This document shows, piece by piece, positions 10,102 to 19,034 of a stretch of 64,000 nt of DNA. Each line of letters begins with the position of its first letter. Position 1 is the first letter of the stretch. Under the pieces are notes generated by a model. That model was not told where the DNA came from, did no database searches, and saw nothing but the letters and a program-made list of their open reading frames with translations. A program made the position numbers and the translations under genes. Location of the stretch: positions 682,001-746,000 of the forward strand of contig CAWEQO010000012.1 of assembly GCA_963811225.1 (NCBI GenBank), read 5' to 3'. Source of the stretch: CAWEQO01 sp963811225 (GTDB lineage: Bacteria > Chloroflexota > Anaerolineae > Anaerolineales > Anaerolineaceae).

Positions 10102-13100
10102 TTACCCTACCCCGTTGACCTGGTAGATAACTGTGTCGCCATCGCGGTAGACTTCCTGCCACAGGTTACCATTGAGCTGCTCGAACTTGGCGATCCCGTT
10201 CGGGTCGTACATGGCCCGCTCCAGCTGCCCGACGATGATGTATTTCACGTCGTAGGTCTGCAGGAAGATCTCGGCTTGCTGTGGGTCGAAGGTGTTGTAG
10301 AAATCGCCCACTGCAGCGACCCGGTTCCAGACCTCAGCGTCGTCCACGATGCCGCGCTGCTGGCGCTGGTGCCAGTTCCAGCCCACCACCCCCGGCAGCC
10401 CGGTGTAGATGGTGAAGCGCGTGCCCCAGCCGTACTCGGTGGTGTTGGCCTCAACGATCACCGGCGATCCCTGCACATTCTGCTGCATCCAGCGGATGGC
10501 GCGGTAATCCTGACTCAGGTCCATATTCCAGTCATTAACCGAGTAGGTGGAATACTCCATATAGGTCATGCCGTCCAGGGTGTGCGGCGCATCGACGGCC
10601 ATACGGTCGATAATCTTGGCCCGCCCCCCAAGCAGCGGGTACAGGGCCGCTCCGAACACCAGCAGCGCCAAGCCCAACTGCCAGGCAGCGCTCCAACCGG
10701 CCCGCCAGCGTTTGATGACCGCCGGGAACAGCCACATTAGCCCGGCCGCCGCCGACAGCGACAGCAGAGTCCAGGCTTGCAGGTAGAATTTGAAGACCGT
10801 GTTCATGCGCTCGATATCGCCAACCAGCACGATCAACTCGACCGCCAGGGTCAGAGTCATCCCGCTGCCGACCATGAACAGCACTGCGCGCTTGGCGTCC
10901 GGCTGGTTGGGGCGCAAGAGCAGCGCCGCGGCCCAGGCGGCCACCGGCAGCGCGATCCAGGCAATGGCCACCCTCATCAAAGACAGGCCGATCACCGCCA
11001 ACACCAGCAGCGCCAGCAGCCCGATGATCAGGTCGCGGTAGGGGCGCAGGCGCTGCAAGGACGAGAGCGGGGTGGAGTCCATCCAGTCAATCGTTTCCCA
11101 GAACAGCCACGAGACGATCACAAACAGGAACAGGCCCCAATGCACGAGGTAGGATTCGACCGGGGTGCGGTCTCCGGTCCAGCGACCGATGGCCGAGTAA
11201 CCCTGCAAGTACCAGTCGCCGAACGGCTTGTAAAGCAAGAAAGCCAGCACAGCCAGCAGCCCGGCGGCTGCCGCACCGATGGCGGCGCGCTTGATCCAGT
11301 CCGGCCAATTCAGGCGCGAGAGCCAGGCCGGGAGCTGGGCGTAGCGGCCCGCGGTATAGATCAGCGCCATGCCGCTCAACGCCAGGTAGGCGGGCAGGTC
11401 CCAGGTATTGGTGGCCCGTAAGGTGCCGACCGCCATGCCGCCCAGCAGCAAGCTCGCGCCGAAGAACATCCAACCGCGCTGGCCGGGACCGCTGCCCCAG
11501 CGCCACTTGCCGCGGATGATCGACAGGGCAAACACCAGCGCCAGGATCGTGATCGACAAGGCGATCAGGTGGGCGTGCGGATCGGCATAGAGGAAGGTGA
11601 AGAACGGGAATTCGGTGATCGGCGAGCCGGGGATGGCCCGGCTGGGATCCCAATACCAGCGGCCGACATCGTAAGGCAGCTGCGCCCCGCCCACGAACTG
11701 GATGAAGCCCTGCAGCGCCCAGCCGATGTGCTGGAAGAAATTGCCCTGCTCGATCGGGATGGGTGCAGCCAACTGCTGCCAGCCCTTCCAGATCATACGC
11801 ACCGTGCCCAGGTTGCCCAGGATCAGCAGGCCAATCGACGAGGCCAGCCCGGCCAGCAGCGGCCAGAGTTCCAGCCCAAAGATATGGCTGTTGGTGATCT
11901 CCGGCTCGGGCAGATCGCTGGGGTCTTCCTCCTGCGGCTCGGGCAGCTCGCTGAGATCTTCCTCCTCCGTCTGTTTAGCGGAGCCGCTGCGGGCCAGCAG
12001 GTTCCAGCCGAATGAGAAAGCCCCCAGCGCCACGAAGCTGAACAGCATCGGCAGGAAGATGTTGTAGGCAATCGAGGGCACGACCGCCAGCCACTTGGTC
12101 AGCACGCCCACCAGCACGAAGCCGTAATAGTAGTAATTCAGGTAGCCGCCCGCGAACCAGGGATCGTAAGGCGGGAAGGTGGTGCTCTTGATCACGGCGT
12201 TGAGGTAGGAGAAGTCCATCGGCTTCTCGCCGCCCTTGTAGGGGTGCCACAGGTCGGGGTTGCCCAAACGGATGAACAGGAACACCAGGAAGAAGGTCAG
12301 CGCCAGGCCTTCGACCACCAGGATGTAGCGCTTGCGCTCATGCAGGTCTTGCAAGATGCCGTCCTTCTGGATGAAGAACAGTCCCACGTTTACCGCCAGC
12401 AGCAGAACAGCCGCCAGAGTGATGTTGACCTGGGTGAATGGCACGCCCAGCGAGCCGCCGATCCACACCAGCCAGGCCAGCAGGATCACGCCCACCAGCC
12501 GCGAGAGCGGGTAGCCGCGGTCGGGTAAGCCGTGCAGGGCCATGCGTACGAACGGGAACACAGCCCAGCCGAGCAGCAGCACCACCAGGTACCACAGCGC
12601 CGCGGCCAATCCCGGGAAGCGGTTCTGCAGATCCGTGTAGCTGAACAGCTGCGACCAGGTGCCCCCGGCACGCTGCTGCGCCAGGCGGTCTTGTGGCAGC
12701 ATCAGCTTATTGATTTCCGCCGGGGAATTCTTACCCTTCAAGCCGGCCAACAGTTGATCGATCCGCTGGCGCAAGGTCGTGCCGCCGACCTGCATGGGCA
12801 CGTTCTTGGGCGTCAGATGCACCACCTGGCTGAGATCGACCCGATCCAGTTGTGACCGCACTTGATCGGGACTGTAAGCGTCTGTCTTTTGGAAGATGAA
12901 CACCTTGGGATGGTCGTAGACAGTGAAGGCTTCTTCGGCGAATTGGGTGTTGAAGGTCAGCGGCCCCAGGGTGGGCTCAGACTGGAACACTTTCACCAGC
13001 TCGAAGCCCAGCTTGCCCTGGAACATGCCGGGTTGAGCCACGTTGTAACACCACTCCACGGTTTGATCGGCCGGGCAGCCGATCAGATCGCGGTAGTATT

Positions 13101-15663
13101 CGGCGGTCAGAGGGTAGCGCTCGGGCACGCGAGTGGTGGAACCCCACTGGCGGCTGGAGCTGATGAACAGGTAATCCGCCTGGTCCAAGTTATCGATCAT
13201 GCGCTCGCGCTTGGCCGCATCATCGTCCCAATACATCTCAAAGTTGAGATCGGTGCGGTACAGGCCGGTGTAGTAGTCGAAGACGGACGCGCCGTTGACG
13301 TTGTAGGGCAGCGGATCGTCCCAGCTGGATTCGAGCGCCTGGGTGCTGCCGTATACGCCCAACACACCGGGACCGTCCGTCAAATTCAGGGTGAGCGTGT
13401 AAACCTCGCCAGACTGCAAGCTCACCGGCTGGTCGAAGCGGAAGGTATAACCCTGGCCGTCGCCGCCATCGGCAGGGAAAGCGCTGCTGACTACGGCGGA
13501 GGCGTCCACATTGTTACCGTTGAGGTTTAGCTGCAGAGTCTTGGGCTCGGTGTAGCCTTCCCAATCGACCACGTGTGGCAGGTACACCTCACTCAGCTGG
13601 CCGGTCTTGTCTGGGACGAATTGGAAATTATACGGCTGGCCGGGGCGCAGGGCCTTGACCGGTTGTTCGAGCGCCTGACGGATCGGATAACTTGGACCGG
13701 CGTAGCCCAGGTAGGTTGGGCCGGCCAGGTTGAGGACATCGGCCGGGCCGGCGGGCTGGAGGATCAGGAAATACTGCCGGCCCTTCTGGACGCTGAGCGG
13801 CTGCATCAGCGGGACCGAGACGCTCTGACCGCGTGGATCATTGGAAGGGGTGAAGGCATCGGTGAGCGAACCGACCGATAACAACTGCTGCCCGGCGCGG
13901 TCTGCGCTGACCGCCACAGCCAGGGTCTTCGGCTGCCCATCGCCCATGGGGTTGACCACGTGCTCCAGGTCCACTTCCAGGATGGGGCCGTCACGCTCGG
14001 CGGTGAAGGCCATCACCAGCGGCTGCTGGGCGGTCACTTCGGCCTGCGACCAATACGGCAGCGGCTGGTTGTAGTCGCCCTCGGCGCCCTGATCGATGTG
14101 CAGGTTGATGGCAGCCGGGACATTCTGGAAGATCCAGCTGCTGGCGGCGATGCGGGTCACCGGGCGGGTGTAAATCCGTGAGAAAGCGAAGGCGTACAGG
14201 AACGTGGAGATCAGCACCGCTGCGCCGACCCCAAAAGCCAGCGGCCTGCGCCAGTGGATGGGAGCACGATCGTTTTCGAGCGGGCCGTCTTGACGCAGTC
14301 GAGCGCGGCGGTCCAGGAAAGCGAACACAGCCCAGGCTGCGATGATCGCCAGGGCCGGGTAGACCGGCAGCTGATAGCGCATGCTGCGCGAGAAGGCCAC
14401 CGACTGCCACACGAAGTATGCCAGCGTCCAGCTCCACAGCAGCAGATGCTTGCGCCACTCGCCTTTGATCATGCGCCAGCCCATGTAAAGGAAACCGGTC
14501 CAGGCCAGCAGCCCGAGCGGCAGGCCCATGCCAAACTCAACCATATTGCGCCAGGAGAAGGTCAATGGGCGGCGAGCCCACTGCAAAGCGGGTGGGAAGT
14601 CCACGTCCCCGGCGCTTTGCTCGCTCAAAGTCTTGAGGCTGTCGATCCACTGTGGGTTAGGCTTGATGCCCAATAAACCCGGGCCGGTGAAGGCATACGG
14701 CTGGAATATGCGGAAAACGATAAAAGCAATGACCGCCGCCAGGATCAGATTGCGCGCCAGGGTGAAAGCGTAGCGCAGGCGCTGCTCTTGCGGCAGGCGC
14801 AGCCAATACAGCAGCGCCGCAATGACAATGGTGATCGCCAGCGGCGCGGCGCTGACCTTGGATGCCATCGCAAACCCAAGCGCCACGCCGAACAAGCCGT
14901 AAGGGAGAAGCGATTTCCAAGTGCGGAACGTGCCGTTGAGAATGGCGCCCAGGTCGGGGTCCGCATCGAAAGGCTCGTCCTCCAAAGTGACCGCTTCCTC
15001 CGCCGCTTCAGATCCCGACGCGCCCGTATCTTCAAGCTCGACGGTTGCAGCGGCTGCGGCGGGCGCTTCGACGGGCGGCACATCCGCGGTAGAGACACGA
15101 ACGGCGAAGTAAATCCCCAGGAAAATGAAGAAGTTGGTGAAGGTGTCGACAGTGAAATAATGCGACAGCTGGATCGGCAAGACTGCGAAGGCTGCAAACG
15201 CCGTGGACAGCAGCGCCAGGCGCGTCTTCCGGAACAGGCGCATGGCAATCAGATACACCAGCAGCACCGTACCCAGGTCGAACAGGCCGGAGAGGGCCCG
15301 CCCCACCAGGTGGATCTCCGAGTAGCCGGTCTGATCGAACAGCTCGCCCACGATACGAGTCAGGATCAGCGGAAAGTCGCCGTAGACGTAGAAACCGTAG
15401 CCGGTATTGTTGGGGTTCAGTGTAGAGGTGGCGGTGCTGAAATACTCGGAAACACTGCTCACCGAATGCAGCGACGAGGCCACCATGGTCATGAAGCGCT
15501 CGTCCGGATGCAGATGGAAATCGCCGTCCCAGTTTAGACCGACGAAGCGGAAGTAAGCCCCTGCCAGGAGGATACCGGTCAGCAGCAAGCCCCAAATCAC
15601 TCGCTGCAGCACAGCCGGACGGGCGTTTTGTTTGACGTTCGCAGTGGATATTTCAGAAGTCAT
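10102..15663 (-). CDS. Giant GT39-YYY (DUF2298) fusion membrane protein
   Basis: 1853 residues from the ATG at 15663; a TTG 21 bp upstream is less likely. The N-terminal module (about 1-510) is GT39-like: GLNWDGDFHLHPDERFM carries the Asp-Glu motif and about ten membrane helices follow. Residues about 530-1010 are mostly extracytoplasmic, beta-rich, and contain two similar segments with carbohydrate-binding-like character. From about 1040 a complete YYY module begins (LPDRGYPLSRLVG, FPPYDPWFAGG, NYYYYGF, RMNTVFKFYLQAW). An acidic repeat (EEEDLSELPEPQEEDPSDLP) sits in one loop. I infer a polyprenyl-sugar dependent transferase joined to its YYY partner. It lies 39 bp downstream of another GT39-like gene, so all four probably share a transcript. 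Confidence 0.88.
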   Translation of the reverse strand: MTSEISTANVKQNARPAVLQRVIWGLLLTGILLAGAYFRFVGLNWDGDFHLHPDERFMTMVASSLHSVSSVSEYFSTATSTLNPNNTGYGFYVYGDFPLILTRIVGELFDQTGYSEIHLVGRALSGLFDLGTVLLVYLIAMRLFRKTRLALLSTAFAAFAVLPIQLSHYFTVDTFTNFFIFLGIYFAVRVSTADVPPVEAPAAAAATVELEDTGASGSEAAEEAVTLEDEPFDADPDLGAILNGTFRTWKSLLPYGLFGVALGFAMASKVSAAPLAITIVIAALLYWLRLPQEQRLRYAFTLARNLILAAVIAFIVFRIFQPYAFTGPGLLGIKPNPQWIDSLKTLSEQSAGDVDFPPALQWARRPLTFSWRNMVEFGMGLPLGLLAWTGFLYMGWRMIKGEWRKHLLLWSWTLAYFVWQSVAFSRSMRYQLPVYPALAIIAAWAVFAFLDRRARLRQDGPLENDRAPIHWRRPLAFGVGAAVLISTFLYAFAFSRIYTRPVTRIAASSWIFQNVPAAINLHIDQGAEGDYNQPLPYWSQAEVTAQQPLVMAFTAERDGPILEVDLEHVVNPMGDGQPKTLAVAVSADRAGQQLLSVGSLTDAFTPSNDPRGQSVSVPLMQPLSVQKGRQYFLILQPAGPADVLNLAGPTYLGYAGPSYPIRQALEQPVKALRPGQPYNFQFVPDKTGQLSEVYLPHVVDWEGYTEPKTLQLNLNGNNVDASAVVSSAFPADGGDGQGYTFRFDQPVSLQSGEVYTLTLNLTDGPGVLGVYGSTQALESSWDDPLPYNVNGASVFDYYTGLYRTDLNFEMYWDDDAAKRERMIDNLDQADYLFISSSRQWGSTTRVPERYPLTAEYYRDLIGCPADQTVEWCYNVAQPGMFQGKLGFELVKVFQSEPTLGPLTFNTQFAEEAFTVYDHPKVFIFQKTDAYSPDQVRSQLDRVDLSQVVHLTPKNVPMQVGGTTLRQRIDQLLAGLKGKNSPAEINKLMLPQDRLAQQRAGGTWSQLFSYTDLQNRFPGLAAALWYLVVLLLGWAVFPFVRMALHGLPDRGYPLSRLVGVILLAWLVWIGGSLGVPFTQVNITLAAVLLLAVNVGLFFIQKDGILQDLHERKRYILVVEGLALTFFLVFLFIRLGNPDLWHPYKGGEKPMDFSYLNAVIKSTTFPPYDPWFAGGYLNYYYYGFVLVGVLTKWLAVVPSIAYNIFLPMLFSFVALGAFSFGWNLLARSGSAKQTEEEDLSELPEPQEEDPSDLPEPEITNSHIFGLELWPLLAGLASSIGLLILGNLGTVRMIWKGWQQLAAPIPIEQGNFFQHIGWALQGFIQFVGGAQLPYDVGRWYWDPSRAIPGSPITEFPFFTFLYADPHAHLIALSITILALVFALSIIRGKWRWGSGPGQRGWMFFGASLLLGGMAVGTLRATNTWDLPAYLALSGMALIYTAGRYAQLPAWLSRLNWPDWIKRAAIGAAAAGLLAVLAFLLYKPFGDWYLQGYSAIGRWTGDRTPVESYLVHWGLFLFVIVSWLFWETIDWMDSTPLSSLQRLRPYRDLIIGLLALLVLAVIGLSLMRVAIAWIALPVAAWAAALLLRPNQPDAKRAVLFMVGSGMTLTLAVELIVLVGDIERMNTVFKFYLQAWTLLSLSAAAGLMWLFPAVIKRWRAGWSAAWQLGLALLVFGAALYPLLGGRAKIIDRMAVDAPHTLDGMTYMEYSTYSVNDWNMDLSQDYRAIRWMQQNVQGSPVIVEANTTEYGWGTRFTIYTGLPGVVGWNWHQRQQRGIVDDAEVWNRVAAVGDFYNTFDPQQAEIFLQTYDVKYIIVGQLERAMYDPNGIAKFEQLNGNLWQEVYRDGDTVIYQVNGVG

Positions 15664-15702
15664 CGTGGTTTCTTGTCTTGCCAATCGATCTTTCCAAACC
15701 TT

Positions 15703-17979
15703 CTATGGCTGAGAGCTGGATTGAGCGGATACGTCGGGGGTGTCTGGAGGGACGAAGAACTCGATAAAGTCCTTGCCATCGTACTCACTGACGTGGAACA
15801 GCTTCTGCGTTCCGTTGGGGTACATCTGCTGCAGCTGCGCCAGGGACTCCTGGTCTTCAGGCTTGAGCAGGAACAGCTTGGGGTTGGGCTGGTCGAGGGT
15901 GGATGGGAAGTCCTGCGCCCACAGAGCATAATCCTTGCGCGGGTATCCGGCGTTGATACCGACCAGGCGGGTATCCACCCAATGCGCATAAGGCACCACG
16001 TAGGCGGTGTCGGGCGTGCCGATCATGGTGGCGAAACTGCGGATGACCTGGCCCAGGTCGGTGGTATTCCAGGCTCCACCAAGGAACTGGTGTTTGTACT
16101 GATTGAAGACCAGGTCATAGTTCTGGCGGGCCGAGATGCCGGTCAGCAGCAGCGCCATGATTACCACCGCCAATCCGGCGAAAGCTGACCCGGTCTCCGG
16201 TCGCCGCCAAAAGTTCCAGGAGCGGATGCGGTGGAAGATGGCCGAAAGGAACGCCTCCATGCCAATGGCGGCAATCACGAACACCGGGATGTAGGCCGCC
16301 CCGGAGCGGTTCAGCGAGGGGTTCTCACCGGGGAAAGCCAGCGACAGGATCGAGGGCATCATCAGCAGCGGCGCCGACACCAGCAGGAACAAGTCCAGCC
16401 AATGACGCCGGCGCAGGTAGCGCACGAACAGCGAGAACCCGCCCAGGAACAGGAAAACCGCAGTGATCACGTCCAACGCCGGGCGATCGGTCACCGAGTG
16501 CACCCAGATGCTGCCGTTGCTCACCCAGAACATGATGCTGGCCTTCCACAGATTGCTGAGGAAGATCAGCAGCGCCGGGCCGGGTAAGGCCTGCTCATTA
16601 CTGCCCAGGCGCGAAAAGGCCCGGTAGCCGAACATATCCGGGTTCGAGAGCATGTAACGGAACAGCGGCAGGAAGATCACGAAAGACACGAAGGCCAGCA
16701 CGATCAGCGCCCAGAATGTTTGGGTGCGCTTCCCGCGCGATTGGGCGTGCAGCAGGTACAGCCCCACCGCAATCACCACCACGAACGGCGCGATCCGCAT
16801 CGGACTGTAGCCGTGCAATCCTAGCCCGAGCGCCAGCCCGGCCAGGATGAAGTCATTGCGGTTTTGGGTGCGCAGCCCGCGCACCAGGAAGAACAGCATC
16901 GGCGCCGTGAACAACGGGTAGAGCGGAAAGCGCAGCCCTACCCGAGCGATCACGTTCGGCCAGTAGGCGAAAGCCGCCAGGGTCACGGCGGCCAGCCCTA
17001 CCCACTTGTTGGCAACCTCTTTGCCAAGCAAGTAAATGAACGGTAGGGTCAGCAGCCCGGCGGTAGCGGTGCCAAGCTTCAAGCTGATAAAGGAAACGCC
17101 AAAGCCTAAAAAGCGGGCGATAAAAGCGGTCAGGTACATCTGGATCGCTTCACGACCGGTGTTGCGGGGGAAGAAGATTGAGTACTGACCATCGAGCACA
17201 TCTTGGACGTCCAGCAGCTTCTCGGCGTGGTCGCTGAACATCTGCCCCGGCACCTGGCTCAATTGGTAATAGCGGAAGAAGACCGCCATGAGCGCCACGC
17301 CGATCAACAACACACCGAACCAGCTGATGCGGATGGGGTCATGCGAGAGCTGTGAAATCCAATGGGGAATGCGTTTGCTGAACGACCGGGGGGAACTGCC
17401 CTGGCGCGGCAGCCACAGCGCCCAAAGCAGCAGGCCGATGCTGATCGCCCACACCAGCACATTGAAAGAGGTAAAGCGGTTGTTGCTAAATAACAAGAAC
17501 GCCACCACCAGGAACGGCAGCAAGAGGTACAGCGGCAAGAGCCGCATCTCCAGTGACAACGGCTCGAATGCTTGCGCCCGCAGGGGCAGGATGCGCCACT
17601 CGCCGGCGCGCATGGCCAATATCAGCATCCCGGCAGACAGCAGGTACAGAGACGCAGGCGCTGCAGTCCCGTTGGCGTGTGGGTCAAGGATGCTTTGCGC
17701 CAGGATGGCCAGCAGGAACGCTCCCAGGGTGCGCCATGGCAAGCCACGCGTCGTCGCAGCAGCCCGCTCCACATCCACCGCAGACCGCGCGTCCACAGCC
17801 GCCGGTGCAGCCGCCAGCGCAGGCGAAGCCTGCGAGAGCAAATCCTCTCCGGCTTCGTCCGGTTGTTCTTCTATGGCAGGCGCTGCAAGCGATACGTCCT
17901 CCGAGTGCGTTTGGGGGAGCGGTATGCGCCCGAAGCTCAGCCTCGCTTTCACGTAATCCAGGATACTTGGTTCTTGCAT
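15703..17979 (-). CDS. GT39-type phospholipid-carrier-dependent glycosyltransferase
   Basis: 758 residues. An N-terminal cytoplasmic stretch of about 85 residues rich in Ala, Glu and Asp precedes a polytopic domain. The motif MFSDHAEKLLDVQDVLDG holds the acidic residue expected in the first extracytoplasmic loop of GT-C enzymes, followed by NTGREAIQMYL. The C-terminal 120 residues form a soluble domain (VVPYAHWVDTRLVGINAGYP). It is the first gene of the GT-C run. A 40-bp hairpin lies upstream, between it and the methyltransferase gene, and may separate two transcripts. Donor and acceptor are not predictable. Confidence 0.83.
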   Translation of the reverse strand: MQEPSILDYVKARLSFGRIPLPQTHSEDVSLAAPAIEEQPDEAGEDLLSQASPALAAAPAAVDARSAVDVERAAATTRGLPWRTLGAFLLAILAQSILDPHANGTAAPASLYLLSAGMLILAMRAGEWRILPLRAQAFEPLSLEMRLLPLYLLLPFLVVAFLLFSNNRFTSFNVLVWAISIGLLLWALWLPRQGSSPRSFSKRIPHWISQLSHDPIRISWFGVLLIGVALMAVFFRYYQLSQVPGQMFSDHAEKLLDVQDVLDGQYSIFFPRNTGREAIQMYLTAFIARFLGFGVSFISLKLGTATAGLLTLPFIYLLGKEVANKWVGLAAVTLAAFAYWPNVIARVGLRFPLYPLFTAPMLFFLVRGLRTQNRNDFILAGLALGLGLHGYSPMRIAPFVVVIAVGLYLLHAQSRGKRTQTFWALIVLAFVSFVIFLPLFRYMLSNPDMFGYRAFSRLGSNEQALPGPALLIFLSNLWKASIMFWVSNGSIWVHSVTDRPALDVITAVFLFLGGFSLFVRYLRRRHWLDLFLLVSAPLLMMPSILSLAFPGENPSLNRSGAAYIPVFVIAAIGMEAFLSAIFHRIRSWNFWRRPETGSAFAGLAVVIMALLLTGISARQNYDLVFNQYKHQFLGGAWNTTDLGQVIRSFATMIGTPDTAYVVPYAHWVDTRLVGINAGYPRKDYALWAQDFPSTLDQPNPKLFLLKPEDQESLAQLQQMYPNGTQKLFHVSEYDGKDFIEFFVPPDTPDVSAQSSSQP

Positions 17980-18097
17980 AAATCCAACTCGTGGTTTTTT
18001 TTGGGTCTGCGTTAACAGGCCAAGTTTACTTTATTTACAGCCCAGGCACAAGGAAGGCTTATTTAATGTCGGACCCGCACAGGCGCGAAGCCCCATC

Positions 18098-18198
18098 AGG
18101 CCGAGAGGTTGTGGATCTATCAGGTTTCGGATGTTTGCAGGATGACGATTTCACCCAACAAACATCCGAAACCTGATAGATCCACAACCTCTCGGCCT
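18098..18198. repeat. 40-bp perfect inverted repeat, 21-nt loop
   Basis: Bases 18098-18137 pair without mismatch with 18159-18198. It lies between the stop of the methyltransferase gene and the start of the GT39-type gene, both on the minus strand. The position fits a transcription terminator, but the stem is about three times longer than usual and no clean T-run follows on the minus strand. The flanks also pair partly (CATCA/TGATG). Confidence 0.85.
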
Positions 18199-18219
18199 GG
18201 TGATGGGCGGTTCCGCACC

Positions 18220-19029
18220 TTACGACCTGCGAGTGATGTAGAAGGTATACGAACCCTGCGGCTGCTGGCGATCTTCCAGGTAAGCAGGCGCAACCACTGC
18301 GGCGGTCAGGGCCAGGTTCCAACGGGTCGGCGAAAGGATCCAGCGACCGAACAACTTATTTGTCACCAGCGACGGCAGGCCGAAGTAGTGCCCCCATTCC
18401 AGGGTATGCAGGGCCTGCGGCGAGAAGTAATGCCAATAGCGCTCGATGCTGAAACCGGCGAGCCCCAAACGCTCTTCCCAAACTTCAGGCGAGTCACAGT
18501 GGTGGTGGCGGGAGATGCGGTTGAAGAACTGCCGGTAGGCTTCCGCCGGTCGATTCAGCCGGACCTTCTCCAACGCGGCTGGGATGGAGAGATTCTTCAA
18601 GAAATTGTGGTTTGGGACGCAAAAGACGAAGGGAGCGCCCGGCTTGAGCACGCGCCCCATCTCTTTCAAGACCGAATCCAGGTCGGGGATATGCTCCAGC
18701 ACAGAGTTGCTGATGGCGCTGCCAAAGTATCCGTCCGGGAAGGGCAGCTCGTCGCCCGCGCCCTGCACCACCATGCGGTAACCGCCGCGCTTAACCGCCT
18801 CACGCACCGGCCCGGTCCACGGATCGATGCCGACATCCAGCGGGTGATCGAAGGCAATGGTCACGAAGTGGCCGTCACCGCAGCCCAGATCGAGTACAGG
18901 CCCAGGCAGATCGAAGGAAGGGTATTCGCGCGCTTCCACGGCGCGTAACACGGCGCGGAAGTATGGCAGGCTGCTAATTTGCTCCCAGAGGTAGTCCCTG
19001 GCGGATGGGTTCTGTATTGCAGGGTTCAT
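18220..19029 (-). CDS. SAM-dependent class I methyltransferase
   Basis: 269 residues. The SAM-binding motif I is VLDLGCGDGHFV (about 45-56), followed by VGIDPW (motif II), and NSVLEHIPDLDSVLKEMGRVLKPGAPF corresponds to motifs III-IV of the Methyltransf_11 family. The C-terminal part has hydrophobic patches (WNLALTAAVVAPAYL), so membrane association is possible. It is 5 bp downstream of a GT4 glycosyltransferase gene on the same strand and probably modifies the same glycan or its carrier. The exact acceptor is unknown. Confidence 0.85.
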   Translation of the reverse strand: MNPAIQNPSARDYLWEQISSLPYFRAVLRAVEAREYPSFDLPGPVLDLGCGDGHFVTIAFDHPLDVGIDPWTGPVREAVKRGGYRMVVQGAGDELPFPDGYFGSAISNSVLEHIPDLDSVLKEMGRVLKPGAPFVFCVPNHNFLKNLSIPAALEKVRLNRPAEAYRQFFNRISRHHHCDSPEVWEERLGLAGFSIERYWHYFSPQALHTLEWGHYFGLPSLVTNKLFGRWILSPTRWNLALTAAVVAPAYLEDRQQPQGSYTFYITRRS

Positions 19030-19034
19030 TGCGG

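Noticed and set aside
8793..10118. A 441-codon open frame antisense to the YYY gene
   Set aside because: It is rich in Gln, Arg, His and Pro, lacks any domain, and lies opposite a clear conserved membrane protein. GC-rich coding DNA often leaves such antisense frames open.
14788..15537. A 249-codon open frame antisense to the giant GT39-YYY gene
   Set aside because: Gln/Arg/Gly-rich without domain or ribosome site; the opposite strand is clearly coding.
18059..18322. Short open frame across the 40-bp hairpin
   Set aside because: It reads through both arms of the inverted repeat, so its peptide is a by-product of the palindrome.
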